Below are positions 1 through 10,127 of a stretch of 64,000 nt of DNA, one piece after another. Made by a program: the position numbers and the translations under genes. The notes under the pieces were generated by a model. It was not told the DNA's origin, made no database searches, and saw only the letters and a program-made list of their open reading frames with translations. This DNA comes from Streptomyces sp. CNQ-509 (GTDB taxonomy: Bacteria > Actinomycetota > Actinomycetes > Streptomycetales > Streptomycetaceae), in the NCBI RefSeq assembly GCF_001011035.1, contig NZ_CP011492.1:2425501-2489500 (forward strand), read 5' to 3'. Numbering within the stretch: position 1 is the stretch's first letter; the number at the start of each line of letters is the position of its first letter.

Positions 1-1567
<1,567 letters not shown>

Positions 1568-1630
1568 GCTCGTCTCTCCGTGTGTCAGCGGTCGCGCGGC
1601 CCCCTCGGCCGGCGGTTTCCGCCACCCTAG

Positions 1631-2515
1631 AACCTCCCTCTGACAATCCTCGCCGACGCCGGGGTGCGGAACGACCCGCTCTTCGGCGGCATCGCGTGGC
1701 ACGGCTACGCCGGCGACCCGGCGGTCGGCAGCCAGGTGCACCAGCAGTACCCGGACGTCCCGCAGTTCAGCACCGAGCACTCCGGCGGCACCTGGATCGG
1801 CAACCAGCACAACGAGGACATGGCCGACATCGTCACCTACACCCGCAACTGGAGCGGCACCGTGGTCAAGTGGAGCCTCGCGCTCAACCAGGACATGGGC
1901 CCGCACAACGGCGGCTGCGGCACCTGCACGGGCCTGGTCACGGTCCAGGAGGGCGGCCCGCGGGCGGGTCAGGTCGACAACACCATCGAGTACTACACCA
2001 CCGGCCACCTCACCAAGTTCGTCAAGCCCGGCGCCCGGCGCATCTCCTCCACGGCCAGCAGCACGGTGCAGAACGTGGCCTGGCGCAACCCCGACGGCTC
2101 CAAGGCCCTGATCGCCCACAACGGGGGCACGTCCGCGCGCTCCGTACGCGTCGACTGGGGCGGCCAGTCCTTCGTCTACTCCCTGCCCGCCCGCACCACC
2201 GCCACCTTCACCTGGTCCGGCACCCCCTCCGGCACCGCACCCGGTACGGGTACGGGCACGCTGACCGGCATCGCGGGCAAGTGCCTCGACGTCGCGGGCG
2301 GCGCCACCGCGGACGGCACCCCCGTGCAGATCTACGGCTGCAACGGCACCGCGGCTCAGCAATGGTCGTACGATCCCGTGACCCACGACGTCGTGGGCGC
2401 GGGCTCGGGGAAGTGCCTCGACGTCACCGGCAACACCTCCGCGGACGGCACGAAGACGCAGATCTGGTCGTGTACGGGCGGCGCCAACCAGAAGTGGACG
2501 CTCAACACGGCGTGA
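1631..2515 (+). pseudogene. GH30 glycosidase remnant with ricin-type lectin tail, N-terminus lost
   Basis: The open frame runs from a stop at 1628-1630 with no signal peptide and no convincing start; GTG at 1664 lies inside conserved sequence. The first half matches the C-terminal part of secreted GH30 beta-glycosidases of the glucosylceramidase kind: a GIAWHGYAGDP stretch, then STEHSGGTW with the likely nucleophile Glu, then the beta-sandwich end. The N-terminal half of the barrel, with the acid/base Glu, is missing. A short ricin-B/CBM13 tail follows, with two QxW-type repeats (GKCLDVAGG and GKCLDVTGN) where a full domain has three. The coding frame is intact downstream, so the loss is probably one deletion that joined the gene to the promoter side of the UvrA-like gene. 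A leaderless fragment is unlikely to be active. Confidence 0.8.
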
Positions 2516-2553
2516 GCTCCGCCCGCGCGCGGTGCGGGCATACTGCACCATGG

Positions 2554-2580
2554 GTCACCGGGGGCGCCGCCCCCGGTGAC
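2554..2580. terminator. GC-rich hairpin after the GH30 remnant
   Basis: A perfect 12-bp stem (GTCACCGGGGGC with its complement) and a 3-nt loop lies 39 bases after the GH30 stop and before the ribosome site of the next gene. It has no T-tract, as is common for actinobacterial terminators. Confidence 0.6.
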
Positions 2581-2603
2581 CGCGTGACGGGCAGGAGGAA
2601 CGG

Positions 2604-3605
2604 GTGGGCGGGTCCGACGAACCAACGGCGACGGCCGGGACGGGGACGGCCGGCACGGCGGCGACCGCGGCGCGGATGCGGGAGGCCGCGCGGGCGCTGC
2701 TGTCGGTGCTGGCGCCTGAGCAGGTACGGGAGCTGCGCGCCGGGCCCGCCCGGCTGGACACGCCGGAGCTGCGCGAGTGGACATACCTGCCGGGACCCCG
2801 CCCCGGCCTGTCCACCGAGGAACTGGACGGCGACCAGCGCGAGGCCGTCGACGCGCTGCTCGCCGCGGCGCACAGCGCGCACGGCGGGCGGCTGGCGGCC
2901 GGGGCGATCGAGGTGGAGCGCCACCGCCGCGAGCTGGCCGGCCGCCCCGGGCCCGACCGCTACTGGCTGCGGCTGCTCGGCGACCCGGACGGCGAAGGGC
3001 CGTGGGGCTGGCGGATGAACGGCCACCACCTGGCCGTACACGTGCTGATCACGCCCACGGGGCTGCGGGTCACCCCGCACTTCGTCGGCTCGGAGCCCGC
3101 GGTCGTCGCCTCGGGACCGCGGGCGGGACGGCTGCTGGGACCCGAGGAGGATCTGGCCCGCGAACTGGTCACGGACCTGGACACCGCCGCCCGCACCACG
3201 GCGGTCTACTCCGCCGAGCCCCCGGACGACATCCTCACCCGCGCCGACCCCTTCGCCGACCCGGACCTGCTGCCGCCGGGCCTGACGTATGCGGCCATGA
3301 CCCCGGCCCAGCACGCGCTGCTGGAGCGCCTGGTCCGCCGCTACCTGGCGCGGGCACCCGAGGCGTACGCGCGCGCATGCTGGTCGGACACGGTGGCCGG
3401 GGGCCTGGAGCGGCTCTCGTTCGCCTGGGCCGGCGGCCTCGCCCCGGGCGACCGGCACTACTACTGCGTACGCGCCCCTGACTTCCTCATCGAGTACGAC
3501 AACACCCAGGACGACGGCAACCACGCCCACTCCGTATGGCGCCACACGCGCCACGACTGGGGCCTTGACCTCCTCCGCGCCCACTACGAGAGCGGCCACG
3601 GATGA
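2604..3605 (+). CDS. DUF3500 family protein
   Basis: This 333-residue protein belongs to the DUF3500 family, whose biochemical function is not established. Family landmarks are WGWRMNGHHLAVHVLI near residue 135 and IEYDNTQDDGNHAHSVWRH near the C-terminus. These hold many conserved His, Asp and Asn residues that could bind a metal or a substrate. The protein has an Ala/Gly-rich start but no signal peptide or membrane segment, so it is probably cytoplasmic. The GTG start is supported by AGGAGG six bases upstream. It stands alone, behind a terminator hairpin. The family call is from motif recognition. Confidence 0.8.
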   Translation: MGGSDEPTATAGTGTAGTAATAARMREAARALLSVLAPEQVRELRAGPARLDTPELREWTYLPGPRPGLSTEELDGDQREAVDALLAAAHSAHGGRLAAGAIEVERHRRELAGRPGPDRYWLRLLGDPDGEGPWGWRMNGHHLAVHVLITPTGLRVTPHFVGSEPAVVASGPRAGRLLGPEEDLARELVTDLDTAARTTAVYSAEPPDDILTRADPFADPDLLPPGLTYAAMTPAQHALLERLVRRYLARAPEAYARACWSDTVAGGLERLSFAWAGGLAPGDRHYYCVRAPDFLIEYDNTQDDGNHAHSVWRHTRHDWGLDLLRAHYESGHG

Positions 3606-3744
3606 GCGGCCGGAACCTGCCCCCTTCACCGCGCGCCGCCGCGCCAAGTGGGCGTCAAGCCAGGGGTTAGTCTCGGCCAACCTCCCGGCCCGATCCTGGC
3701 CCTTTACGGCATCGGCCATGGACCGGTAACGGGGGAACCACTCG

Positions 3745-4341
3745 ATGGACACGTCACCCAGCATCGCGATCGCCTACCACTCGCGCCGCGGCCACACCCA
3801 CGTGCTGGCGGAGGCCGTCAGGGCCGGCGCCGAGGCGGCGGGCGGCACGGTGGCGATGGTGCTCGTCGAGGAGATGCAGGACGGCGACTGGGAGACGCTG
3901 GACGCCGCGGACGCCATCGTGTTCGGGGCGCCGACGCTCATGGGCTCCGCCTCCGGCGCGTTCCACGTCTTCGCCGAGGCGACCAGCACGCGCTGGTCGA
4001 CGCAGTCCTGGAAGGACAAGATCGGGGCGGGCTTCACGCACTCGTCGTGCAAGGCAGGCGACAAGCACATCACCCTCGGGTACTTCGCGACCCTCGCCGC
4101 CCAGCACCAGATGCACTGGGTCAACCTCGGCCTCGCGCCCGGCTGGCACCTCAGCCACGAGAGCGAGAACGACCTCAACCGCCTCGGCTACTTCAACGGC
4201 GCCGCCGCGGCCACCATGGGCGACCTGGGCACCGACGCCGTGCACAAGGCCGACATCGCGACCGCCGAGCACCTGGGCGCACGGGTCGCGCGGCACACCG
4301 CCGTGGTGCTCGCGGGACGGGCGGCGCTGGGCGTCGCGTGA
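3745..4341 (+). CDS. Flavodoxin-like NAD(P)H:quinone oxidoreductase family protein (WrbA-like)
   Basis: This 198-residue protein has a flavodoxin fold. The N-terminal strand and phosphate-binding loop read IAIAYHSRRGHTHVLAEAV, and the second FMN loop is FGAPTLMGSASGAF near residue 72. WrbA-type proteins bind FMN and reduce quinones by two electrons. The residue pattern resembles WrbA-like flavodoxins more than small electron-carrier flavodoxins, but the exact substrate cannot be read. It lies 66 bases before a CGNR regulator on the same strand, with an AT-rich spacer that probably holds a separate promoter for that gene. Confidence 0.8.
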   Translation: MDTSPSIAIAYHSRRGHTHVLAEAVRAGAEAAGGTVAMVLVEEMQDGDWETLDAADAIVFGAPTLMGSASGAFHVFAEATSTRWSTQSWKDKIGAGFTHSSCKAGDKHITLGYFATLAAQHQMHWVNLGLAPGWHLSHESENDLNRLGYFNGAAAATMGDLGTDAVHKADIATAEHLGARVARHTAVVLAGRAALGVA

Positions 4342-4407
4342 CGGGCGGGCCGCACCCGCCGCCATTGGTATCTTTTCCTTAAGTAATGGGTACGAATGGA
4401 AGTCACC

Positions 4408-4965
4408 ATGGCCGTAAGTGATTACACGGGGCAGGCCGCGCTCACGGCCGTCGACCTGGTCAACAGCCTGGACGTCATCACCGGCAGGGACCGGCTGCGC
4501 GACGGCGAGGACGCGGCCGCGCTCCTCGCCCGGCACCACTGGGACGTCGGCCGCGCGGTCTCCGCCGCCGACCTGGAGCGGCTGCGGCGACTGCGCCCGC
4601 GGCTGCGGTTCGTCTTCGGCGGCACGCCCGTGCAGAAGTCCGTCGCCGACCTCAACGCGCTCCTGCGCGACCTGCGCGCGCAGCCCCACCTCACCGACCA
4701 CGACGGCGCCTGGCACTGGCACTACGCCCGTCCGCGGGCGCCGCTGGGCGAGCGGGTGGCGACGTCGTGCGTGGTCGCGCTGCTGACCGCGATCGCCGAC
4801 GGCGGCGCGGGGCGGCTGCGGATCTGCGACGGCGCCGACTGCGCCAACGTCTTCGTCGACGCCTCCCGCCCGGGGCTGCGCCGTTACTGCGACACCAAGA
4901 GCTGCGGCAACCGCGCCCACGTCACCGCCTACCGGGAGCGCAAGCGCACGCGGAGCGCCGGCTAG
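4408..4965 (+). CDS. CGNR zinc-finger / ABATE domain regulator
   Basis: This is a 185-residue putative transcription factor. The N-terminal part is the stress-associated ABATE-like domain (VDLVNSLDVITGRDRL). The C-terminal CGNR zinc finger has CDGADCANVFVD followed by RRYCDTKSCGNRAHV, which gives the four zinc cysteines. The ATG at 4408 is preferred because GGAAG sits six bases upstream; an in-frame ATG at 4396 would add four residues. The AT-rich stretch 4369-4395 before it is a likely promoter region. CGNR proteins are often autoregulators or control a neighbour, here possibly the flavodoxin-like gene or the broken HAD gene. Confidence 0.85.
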   Translation: MAVSDYTGQAALTAVDLVNSLDVITGRDRLRDGEDAAALLARHHWDVGRAVSAADLERLRRLRPRLRFVFGGTPVQKSVADLNALLRDLRAQPHLTDHDGAWHWHYARPRAPLGERVATSCVVALLTAIADGGAGRLRICDGADCANVFVDASRPGLRRYCDTKSCGNRAHVTAYRERKRTRSAG

Positions 4966-5043
4966 CCCCGCCCGCTTCGCACCTGAGTTATCAGCTCTTA
5001 ATCAATGTCAGTGAACGGTCCTACGGTCGAGCCACGCCCACAC

Positions 5044-5723
5044 CGCTGCCGACGCGCCCCCGGCTCATCACCTTCGACACCTACGGCACCCTCATCGACT
5101 GGGACGGCGCCCTCCGCGCCCACCTCCGCGCGCTGTTCGCGGCACGGGGGCAGGACACGTCGCCGCCTTCCACCGCCGCTGGTACTACGGCTACGCCCTG
5201 CCCGCCGTCCACGGCCGCTTCCTGCCCTACCGCGACCTGCTCGCCACGACCATGGCCGAGGTCCTCGCCGCGGAGGCCGGGATCACCGCGGACGACGCGG
5301 AACTGGCCGCGCTCGGCGACGTGATGGCCGAAGCCGACCCCCTTCGCCGACAGCGTCGGGACGCTGCGCCTGGTGGGCGCACACGCGCCGCTGGCCACGA
5401 TCTCCAACAGCCAGCGCGACATCATCGACGTCAGCGTGCGCAAGCTGGGCGACCCCTTCACGTACGTCTTCACCGGCGAGGCGGTCGGCGCGTACAAACC
5501 GCACCGGGCGCTCTTCGAACTCGTCCTCGGCCGCGCGGGCGTGGAGCCGCACGAGGCGGTGCACGTGGCCCAGTCGCAGTACAGGCGGCGGAGCCGGTGG
5601 GGGCGCGGGGCTGAGAGCGGGGAGGCGGGGCCCGCGCCGGCCCGGCGGCGGTTGTCAGTCGCGTCGGATACCGTCGCCAGACGGCCGGCGGCGGCCGCAA
5701 ACGGTGAAGGGGGACAGCCGTGA
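5044..5723 (+). pseudogene. HAD-family (haloacid dehalogenase type II-like) hydrolase, frameshifted and truncated
   Basis: Three pieces of one HAD hydrolase can be read in two frames. The first piece has the nucleophile motif FDTYGTLIDWD near 5070-5110. The second (frame +2 of the first) runs from about 5156 to 5340 with HRRWYYGYALPAVHGRF. The third returns to the first frame at about 5342 with ATISNSQRD (motif II) and AYKPHRALFE (motif III). The shifts fall near a five-G run at 5146-5150 and a five-C run at 5337-5341. Homology stops at HVAQSQY (about 5580), before the final Asp motif. No ATG, GTG or TTG start is in frame. Sequencing error could explain the two shifts but not the lost ends. 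Confidence 0.8.
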
Positions 5724-6205
5724 CACTTCCCGACGACCTGGCCGGGCTGGCGCGCAGCGTGCTCGACGCGAACCGCTATCTCACCCTGGGCACCGCGGAG
5801 CCCGACGGGCGGCCGCGGGTCTCGCCGGTGTTCTTCACGCACGCCGGTTATCGCACCTTCTACTGGGTCTCCTCGCCCCGCGCGCGGCACTCCGCCAACG
5901 TCGCGGCCCGGCCCGCCGTCGAGTTCGTCGTCTACGACTCCACCGCGGCGATCGGTGAAGGACGCGCGGTGTACGTCGGCGCGACGGCGGAGGAGGTGCC
6001 GGAGGCGCAGCTCGCGGCGGCGTGCGACGAGGCGTTCGGGGGCGCCGTCGCCGCCGGAGCGACGCGGTTCCGGCCCCCGGACCTCAGCGGTGACGCCGGA
6101 CTGCGGCTCTACCGGGCCAGGGCGACGAGCTGCGAGGTCCACGTCCCGGGCCGCGACCCGGTGTACGGCACGGGCATAGACACCCGCCGCGAGGTCCGCC
6201 TCTGA
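5720..6205 (+). CDS. Pyridoxamine 5'-phosphate oxidase-like flavin-binding protein
   Basis: This 161-residue protein has the split-barrel fold of the PNPOx-like family. The N-terminal stretch YLTLGTAEPDGRPRVSPVFF and the following YWVSSPRARHSANVAARPAVEFVVYDS are typical of small flavin or F420-binding members. True PdxH is longer, so this is more likely an uncharacterised flavin/F420-linked reductase or a binding protein. The GTG start has AAGGGGG upstream and overlaps the stop of the HAD pseudogene. It converges with the SARP regulator gene, with six bases between the stops. Confidence 0.8.
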   Translation: MTLPDDLAGLARSVLDANRYLTLGTAEPDGRPRVSPVFFTHAGYRTFYWVSSPRARHSANVAARPAVEFVVYDSTAAIGEGRAVYVGATAEEVPEAQLAAACDEAFGGAVAAGATRFRPPDLSGDAGLRLYRARATSCEVHVPGRDPVYGTGIDTRREVRL

Positions 6206-6211
6206 GGCGGG

Positions 6212-8278
6212 CTACGCGGGCGGTGGGTCGCCGAGTGCGGCGGTGAGCGCGGCGAGGTGGGCCGCGACGGGCCCCAGGGTCAGCAGCCCGGTCCCCGCGC
6301 CGGCGATCTCGTCCGCCGCAGGGGCGAGGCGGTCGCGGGCGCGCGCCATGGTCTCGCGGTCGCCGAGTTCGACGGCGGCCCGTGCGAGGAGGCACCAGAC
6401 GGCCTCCTGCATCAGATCGCGCGGCGGCTCCGGCGCGGCCCGCAGCGCCGTCGCCGCCTCCGCACGCCGCCCCTCGCCCAGCAGGAGGAGGGGCCGCACC
6501 CACGGCTCGTACGGGCCCCAGTCGGCGTCCGGGCCGACGGCCGCGGGGAGCCCGCGCCGCAGCCGCAGGCAGAGCAGCGCCAAGGGGAGCAGCCCCCGCT
6601 CCAGGCCGGGCATCCCGGCCCCGTCGAGGAGCCGGGCGGCGGCGCGGTAGGCGTCCTCGGACCGCCCGGCCGCGTCACGGCCGGCGGGTCCGCCCTCCGC
6701 GGGGGCCGCGGCATACGGAGGCGGGGTGCCGGTTTCGGCGAGGCGGAGGGCCGCGTACCAGCCGGTGAAGACCGCGACCAGCGGCAGTTCGTGGCGCTCG
6801 GCGAGCCGGTCGGCCGCGGCGGCGTGCTCGTCCGCACCCGGAAAGTCCGCCAGCGCGGCGCGGGCCTGGAGCCGGATCAGGTGGCCCAGCACCTCGTACG
6901 TCACGAGGCCGTGCCGCGCCGCGAGCCCGGCCAGCTCGGCGCCGATCCGGTCCCGTTCCGCGGCCAGACCGGTGCACCCGAAGGTCTGCATGAACGCGCC
7001 GTTGAGCGCGAACGCCAGCAGCGCCGGATCGTCCAGGCCGCGGGCCAGCCGCTCCGCCTCCCGGGCGGCCTGCGGCCCGCGCGCCGCGCGGGTGCCGCGG
7101 GACTCGACGGCGACGGTGGCCAGCAGCCGGGCCCGTACGGCGGCGTGCTCGGCGGGCGGCAGCGCGGCGAGGGCGCGTTCGGCGGCGGCCACGACGCGGC
7201 CGGCCTGCTCCGGGTCGTCGACGCGGGTCCAGACGGCGGGCACGTCGTACGCGCCGATGACCCGGGCGGTCAGCTCGGGGTCGCCCGACTCCTCGGCCGC
7301 CTCGACGGCCGCCACCCGGTGCCGCCGCGCGGCCTGGAGCCCGCCGCCCCCGGTGACCGCGAGGCTGCGCAGCAGCCCGACCGTGGACTCCAGCCGCGCC
7401 CGCGCCCCGCCTGCGACGACCCGGTCGTACGCGGCCGCCGCCTCGGCCCACACCCTCCGCGCCTCGTCGCCCCCGCCCGGCGCCTCCAGGTGGTCCGCCT
7501 GCGCCAGGATGTCCGTCTCCAGTCGCCGTAGCGCGGGGCCCGGGTCCACGCCCAACTGCCCGACCAGCGTCGTGCGCGCGCGGCGCAGCACCGCGAGCGC
7601 GTCGGCCTGGCGGCCCGCGCGGTACAGGGCCAGCGCCAGCAGGCGCCAGGCGTCCTCGCGCCAGGGGTGCTCGGCCACGTGGGCGTCCAGGTCCGCGGCG
7701 GTCTCGGCGGCGCGGCCCAGCGACAGCCGGGCCTCCGCGTACGACTCGACGGCGTGCAGGCGCAGGTCGGCGAGGCGGGAGCGCTCGGTACGGGCCCACG
7801 GCAGGTCGGCGAACTCCGCATACGCGGGGCCGCGCCACCAGCCCAGCGCCTGTTCGAGGCGCGCCACCGCCTCCCCCGGTGGCAGGTCTCTCGCCTCGGC
7901 TACCGCGCTCTCGAAGCGCCAGGCGTCGACGGCGTCCGGGTCGGCGCGCAGCGCGTATCCAGGGCCCTGCGTGACCAGCAGCCGCGCGGGCGCGCGCGGC
8001 GGGCGGCCGGGTTCGAGGGCGCGGCGCAGCGCGGCGACGAAGGTGCGTACCGCGCCCACCGCGTCCGCGGGCGGGTCGGTCCACAGGTCCTCGACCAGCA
8101 GGCCGACCGGGACGACGCGGCGGCGCGCGACGATCAGGCGGGCGAGCACGGCCCGGTGCCGCGGCCCCTTCAGCGCGATCGCGCCGCCCTCCGCGCCGCC
8201 GCCCCCGGGGCCGGAGCACCCGGCCCCGTCGACGTCCCAGGCCGTCACAGGACCCAGCACGCCGAAAAGGACCCGCAC
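6212..8278 (-). CDS. SARP/BTAD-type transcriptional regulator
   Basis: This 688-residue regulator has an OmpR-like winged helix at the N-terminus (about residues 1-100, with GPRHRAVLARLIVARRRVVPVGLLVEDLW in its recognition region) followed by a bacterial transcriptional activator domain (about 110-260). The remaining 400 residues are Ala-rich helical repeats that look TPR-like. No Walker A motif of an AfsR-type NB-ARC ATPase is present. The GTG at 8278 is preferred because GGAGAGG lies upstream and the protein then starts right at the winged helix (VRVLFGVLGPV). It is divergent from the alpha/beta hydrolase gene, its most likely target. Confidence 0.85.
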   Translation of the reverse strand: MRVLFGVLGPVTAWDVDGAGCSGPGGGGAEGGAIALKGPRHRAVLARLIVARRRVVPVGLLVEDLWTDPPADAVGAVRTFVAALRRALEPGRPPRAPARLLVTQGPGYALRADPDAVDAWRFESAVAEARDLPPGEAVARLEQALGWWRGPAYAEFADLPWARTERSRLADLRLHAVESYAEARLSLGRAAETAADLDAHVAEHPWREDAWRLLALALYRAGRQADALAVLRRARTTLVGQLGVDPGPALRRLETDILAQADHLEAPGGGDEARRVWAEAAAAYDRVVAGGARARLESTVGLLRSLAVTGGGGLQAARRHRVAAVEAAEESGDPELTARVIGAYDVPAVWTRVDDPEQAGRVVAAAERALAALPPAEHAAVRARLLATVAVESRGTRAARGPQAAREAERLARGLDDPALLAFALNGAFMQTFGCTGLAAERDRIGAELAGLAARHGLVTYEVLGHLIRLQARAALADFPGADEHAAAADRLAERHELPLVAVFTGWYAALRLAETGTPPPYAAAPAEGGPAGRDAAGRSEDAYRAAARLLDGAGMPGLERGLLPLALLCLRLRRGLPAAVGPDADWGPYEPWVRPLLLLGEGRRAEAATALRAAPEPPRDLMQEAVWCLLARAAVELGDRETMARARDRLAPAADEIAGAGTGLLTLGPVAAHLAALTAALGDPPPA

Positions 8279-8411
8279 CGCCGACCACCTCTCCAGACCC
8301 GGCCCGGGACCCGCCCGGGCCCCGCCGGGCGCCACCGTACAGCGCGCTCATCCGCTGCTCATCCGCGCCGCGCACGCTGGGGGCAACGATCGGCTACGAA
8401 GGGAATCCCCG

Positions 8412-9329
8412 ATGTCACCCCGCATCCCCGGCTTCGACTACCGGCGCGTCCCCGTCGCCGACGGCGTCGCCCTCAGCGCCGCCGTCGGCGGCAACCCCGG
8501 CGGCAGCGCCGTCGTGCTGCTGCACGGCTTCCCGCAGACCCACCTCATGTGGCGGCACGTCGCCTCCCGGCTTGCCGCCGACCACACCGTCATCTGCCCC
8601 GACCTGCGCGGCTACGGCGCCAGCGACAAGCCGGCCGAGGCAGCGGGCGGGCCCGGCGGCGGCACGTACGCGAAGCGCACGATGGCCGAGGACGTCGTGG
8701 CGCTCACCCGCGCGCTGGGGCACGAGCGCTTCGCGCTCGCGGGCCACGACCGCGGCGCGCTGGTGGCGTTCCGCGCGGGGCTCGACCACCCGGACGCGGT
8801 GACCCACCTGGCGTGCCTGGACGTGCTGCCGACGCTCGACATGTGGGACGTGATGCACGGGGTGTCGGCCGCGGTCGGCTTCCACCTGTACCTCATGGCG
8901 CAACCGCCCGGCCTGCCCGAGGAGATGATCGCCGCCGCCCCGGACGCGTTCTTCGGCCACTTCCTCGACGTCTGGTCCGGCGGCGGGGACACCTTCCCCG
9001 CCGACGTGCGCGCCGCGTATCTCGCCGCGTCCCGCGAAGCGGTGCCGTCGATCGTGGCGGACTACCGCGCCTCCGCGGGCGTCGACGTCGAGCACGACAC
9101 CGCCGACCGCGACGCCGGCAACCTGCTGCGCATGCCGGTCGCCGTCCTCCAGCAGGACTGGGGCGCCGCGCTCGGCTTCGACGCCGCGGCGCGGTGGCGC
9201 GCCTGGGCCCCCGACCTGCGGCACGCCACCGTGAGCTGCGGCCACTTCATGGCCGAGGAGGCACCGGACGAGGTGGCCGCGGCGCTGCGCGACCTCCTCG
9301 CCCGTACCTCCGCGGCTACGACAGCGTGA
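8412..9329 (+). CDS. Alpha/beta hydrolase, epoxide hydrolase / haloacetate dehalogenase type
   Basis: This 305-residue cytoplasmic hydrolase has the oxyanion motif LLHGFPQTHLMW, the DLRGYGASDKP loop and a nucleophile elbow GHDRGA with Asp113. The catalytic His lies in GHFMAEEAP near the C-terminus. An Asp nucleophile separates it from serine esterases and fits epoxide hydrolases and haloalkane or haloacetate dehalogenases. The substrate is unknown. GAAGGGA precedes the ATG. It shares a 133-base divergent promoter region with the SARP regulator. Its 3' end overlaps the converging protease gene by 14 bases. Confidence 0.88.
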   Translation: MSPRIPGFDYRRVPVADGVALSAAVGGNPGGSAVVLLHGFPQTHLMWRHVASRLAADHTVICPDLRGYGASDKPAEAAGGPGGGTYAKRTMAEDVVALTRALGHERFALAGHDRGALVAFRAGLDHPDAVTHLACLDVLPTLDMWDVMHGVSAAVGFHLYLMAQPPGLPEEMIAAAPDAFFGHFLDVWSGGGDTFPADVRAAYLAASREAVPSIVADYRASAGVDVEHDTADRDAGNLLRMPVAVLQQDWGAALGFDAAARWRAWAPDLRHATVSCGHFMAEEAPDEVAAALRDLLARTSAATTA

Positions 9330-10026
9330 GGCCGTAGGCGGCCAGGATCTCCTTGACGGGCTGGTAGTACGTGACGCCGCCGCTGGTGCAGTTGCCGCTG
9401 CCGCCGACGATGATGCCGACCGCCCGGCCGCCGGAGAACGCGGGTCCGCCGGTGTCGCCGGGCTCGGAGCAGATGGAGGAGCGGAACAGTCCCGAGACGG
9501 TCCCGCCGGGGAAGTTCACGGTGAGGTTGACCGCCTGCACCGTGCCGCAGCGGTAGCCGCCGACCCGCCCGTAGTGGCACAGCGACATGCCGGGCGCCGG
9601 GTCGGCGGCGCCGGTGATGTCCACCGGCGCGCCGCCGCTGCCCTTGACCTCGCCGGGGTACGACACGGAGGTGTTGGTGTAGCGGACGACGCCGTAGTCG
9701 CTGCCGGGGAAGACCGACCCGGAGGTCACGCCGACGGACACGCGGCCGCCCTCCGCCTCGACGGCCCACGTGCTGCCGACGTCGGCGCAGTGGCCGGCGA
9801 TGATGCCGTACGAGGTGCCGCCGCTCACGGCGTTGAAGCCCAGCGTGCAGGCGTACGAGGGCCCGTACAGCGCCTCGCCGCCGCGCACCGCGGTCGCCGC
9901 GGCGGGCCGCCCCGCGTCGGACGCCGACGCGGGCGGGGCGAGCACGGTCAGCAGCGCGCCGAGCACGGCGAGGACGGCGGCGGTGGCGGTGGTGCGTAAC
10001 GGGGGTGCGGTACGGCGTCGGCTCAC
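9316..10026 (-). CDS. Secreted S1 family (streptogrisin-like) peptidase homologue with Ser-to-Thr at the catalytic position
   Basis: This 236-residue exported protein has a signal peptide (SRRR, then a hydrophobic run ending APPASAS) followed almost directly by an S1E fold. His79 lies in AGHC and Asp110 in SDYGVVRY. Six cysteines sit at positions expected for three disulphides (60/80, 150/160, 186/213). The catalytic motif, normally GDSGGP, reads GDTGGP: codon ACC places Thr at 192. There is also no streptogrisin-type propeptide between the signal and the protease. The GTG at 10026 has GGAAGG upstream and gives a better signal peptide than the ATG at 10065. It may be a pseudoprotease or a weak threonine-nucleophile enzyme. 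Confidence 0.85.
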   Translation of the reverse strand: MSRRRTAPPLRTTATAAVLAVLGALLTVLAPPASASDAGRPAAATAVRGGEALYGPSYACTLGFNAVSGGTSYGIIAGHCADVGSTWAVEAEGGRVSVGVTSGSVFPGSDYGVVRYTNTSVSYPGEVKGSGGAPVDITGAADPAPGMSLCHYGRVGGYRCGTVQAVNLTVNFPGGTVSGLFRSSICSEPGDTGGPAFSGGRAVGIIVGGSGNCTSGGVTYYQPVKEILAAYGLTLS

Positions 10027-10127
10027 GGGTCCCTGCCTTCCGGGCGGCGACGGTGTCGACCGCATTGTGCGCGCGCCGCGCGGAAGCAGGAAGAGGGCGT
10101 GTCGGGAGCGGCCGGAAGCTCCGGGCC

